NCBI RefSeq assembly: GCF_965638725.1 | Contig: NC_134952.1 | Coordinates: 17,177,028 to 17,241,027 of the forward strand | From: Aptenodytes patagonicus | Lineage: Eukaryota; Chordata; Aves; Sphenisciformes; Spheniscidae | Reading direction: 5' to 3' | Length of the DNA stretch: 64,000 bases | Shown here: positions 63,201 to 64,000 of the stretch, in pieces | Numbering within the stretch: the stretch's first letter is position 1 | How the letters are laid out: each line of letters opens with the position of its first letter | The notes under the pieces: model-generated | Database searches by the model: none | The model's input: the letters and a program-made list of their open reading frames with translations, nothing else | What the model was told of the DNA's origin: nothing | Program-made: the position numbers and the translations under genes

Positions 63201-64000
63201 ACAACATAGGCAGAACAGACATAATGCATAAATCATTTCCAAAAGGTGTTAACTATCCTGCAATGTGTGTAAGAAAAAAGACAAGCATGTTACATACATC
63301 ACCCACTGTAAGTGATCTTTCCTTGGGACCACTAGTGAGAGAGACTTTTTCTTTTGCCAGTGGGAACTATATGAAGAAACCAGAGCAGACAAGGGCAGCT
63401 TTTGAGTCCAACCCGCAATACCTAGGAGGAGAGCAACTTTCCAGGATAAAAAAGTGGAAATGAAGGAAAATACCAGTGGGTTGTCAGCATGGAACCTATC
63501 GGCAAGTCTATCTAAACAGAAGTAAAGGTCTAGTTGGAGTGGCAGTGCTCCAGCGACAGGTGGGGAAGAGAGCCTTCTCACTGTAGAACCATAACAGCAC
63601 CTGGCCACTCATTCTCGATCAAGAGATTGGCTTTCAGAACTGTCCAAAAAAAAGGTATTTGAGCACATCTGCTCTGAGAAGGTGGGAAAGGTGAGCCATC
63701 CATCACTGTTGACTAAGTGTCTGAAATGCAATTTATAGAAAACCTAATTTTTCAATTAGAGAAAAAAGGATGAAGGGAATGAACCTATTCTGTGTCGAAG
63801 ATACAGGCAGGTAGGTAGAGAATCAAGCACTTTGCAAGCAGTTTAAAGAAACATATCTTGTCAAAGTAAGCTCCAATGAAGCTAATTCATCACTATACCA
63901 AGGTACCTACTGTACTCAGAGAGGGAGGAACGTCACCAGGAAGCTTTTGGACCAGTCAACTACTTGGTAAATTCCCTAAGCCTCCAAGGACCGTACATAT

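Larger units (their letters stand above)
50181..64000. other. Intergenic sequence right of TAPT1, no recognised gene
   Basis: AT-rich sequence with short open frames only; the longest are 127 codons at 50677-51060 (+) and 119 codons at 63249-63608 (-). None shows a domain or motif I can name. Short repeats at 52668-52730 and 57169-57215 are listed separately. A G+C-richer patch at 60160-60540 and a motif-rich block at 56150-56250 may be conserved non-coding DNA. LDB2 lies on this side in other vertebrates, but none of its coding sequence is visible. Confidence 0.6.

Noticed and set aside
1..64000. CRISPR arrays, operons, bacterial-type elements
   Set aside because: The sequence is vertebrate nuclear DNA with a split gene, CpG island, CR1 and LTR. 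No regularly spaced repeats were seen.

Overview
The window looks like nuclear DNA of a bird, probably neoavian. It is AT-rich with one strong CpG island. It holds CR1-type LINE fragments with the avian tail ending in ATTCTATGATT-like repeats, and a solo LTR of a kind common in neoavian genomes. The single protein-coding gene I recognise is the orthologue of vertebrate TAPT1. Species cannot be fixed from the sequence.

TAPT1 lies on the minus strand and is complete. The start codon is in the CpG island at 49375 and the stop codon is at 3452-3454. I could place 14 coding exons from their translation, and every intron is bounded by GT and AG on the minus strand. Codon phase is consistent across all 13 junctions and gives an open frame of 1746 nt (581 residues plus stop). 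The product is a multi-pass membrane protein with a variable N-terminus, a conserved membrane core and a polar C-terminal tail. The 3' UTR runs left from 3451, probably to about 1570.

Introns make up most of the left 49 kb. Intron 12 carries an antisense solo LTR (10071-10646). Intron 13 carries a reverse-oriented CR1 reverse-transcriptase fragment next to a short oppositely oriented CR1 tail. Introns 1 and 2 each carry a CR1 tail. Intron 3 (13 kb) has two small exact tandem duplications. Intron 4 has a 110-nt segment with near-ideal splice sites and an early stop, next to a 16-bp inverted repeat.

From about 49.6 kb to 64 kb the sequence lies upstream of TAPT1. I recognise no gene there, only short repeats and chance reading frames. 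In other vertebrates the neighbours are PROM1 and LDB2, but I see no coding exon of either. I found no evidence of a previously undescribed system. The items most worth a second look are the intron-4 segment and its hairpin, the back-to-back palindromes at about 6.0 kb, the overlapping uORF and start arrangement in TAPT1 exon 1, and the weak exon-5 donor.
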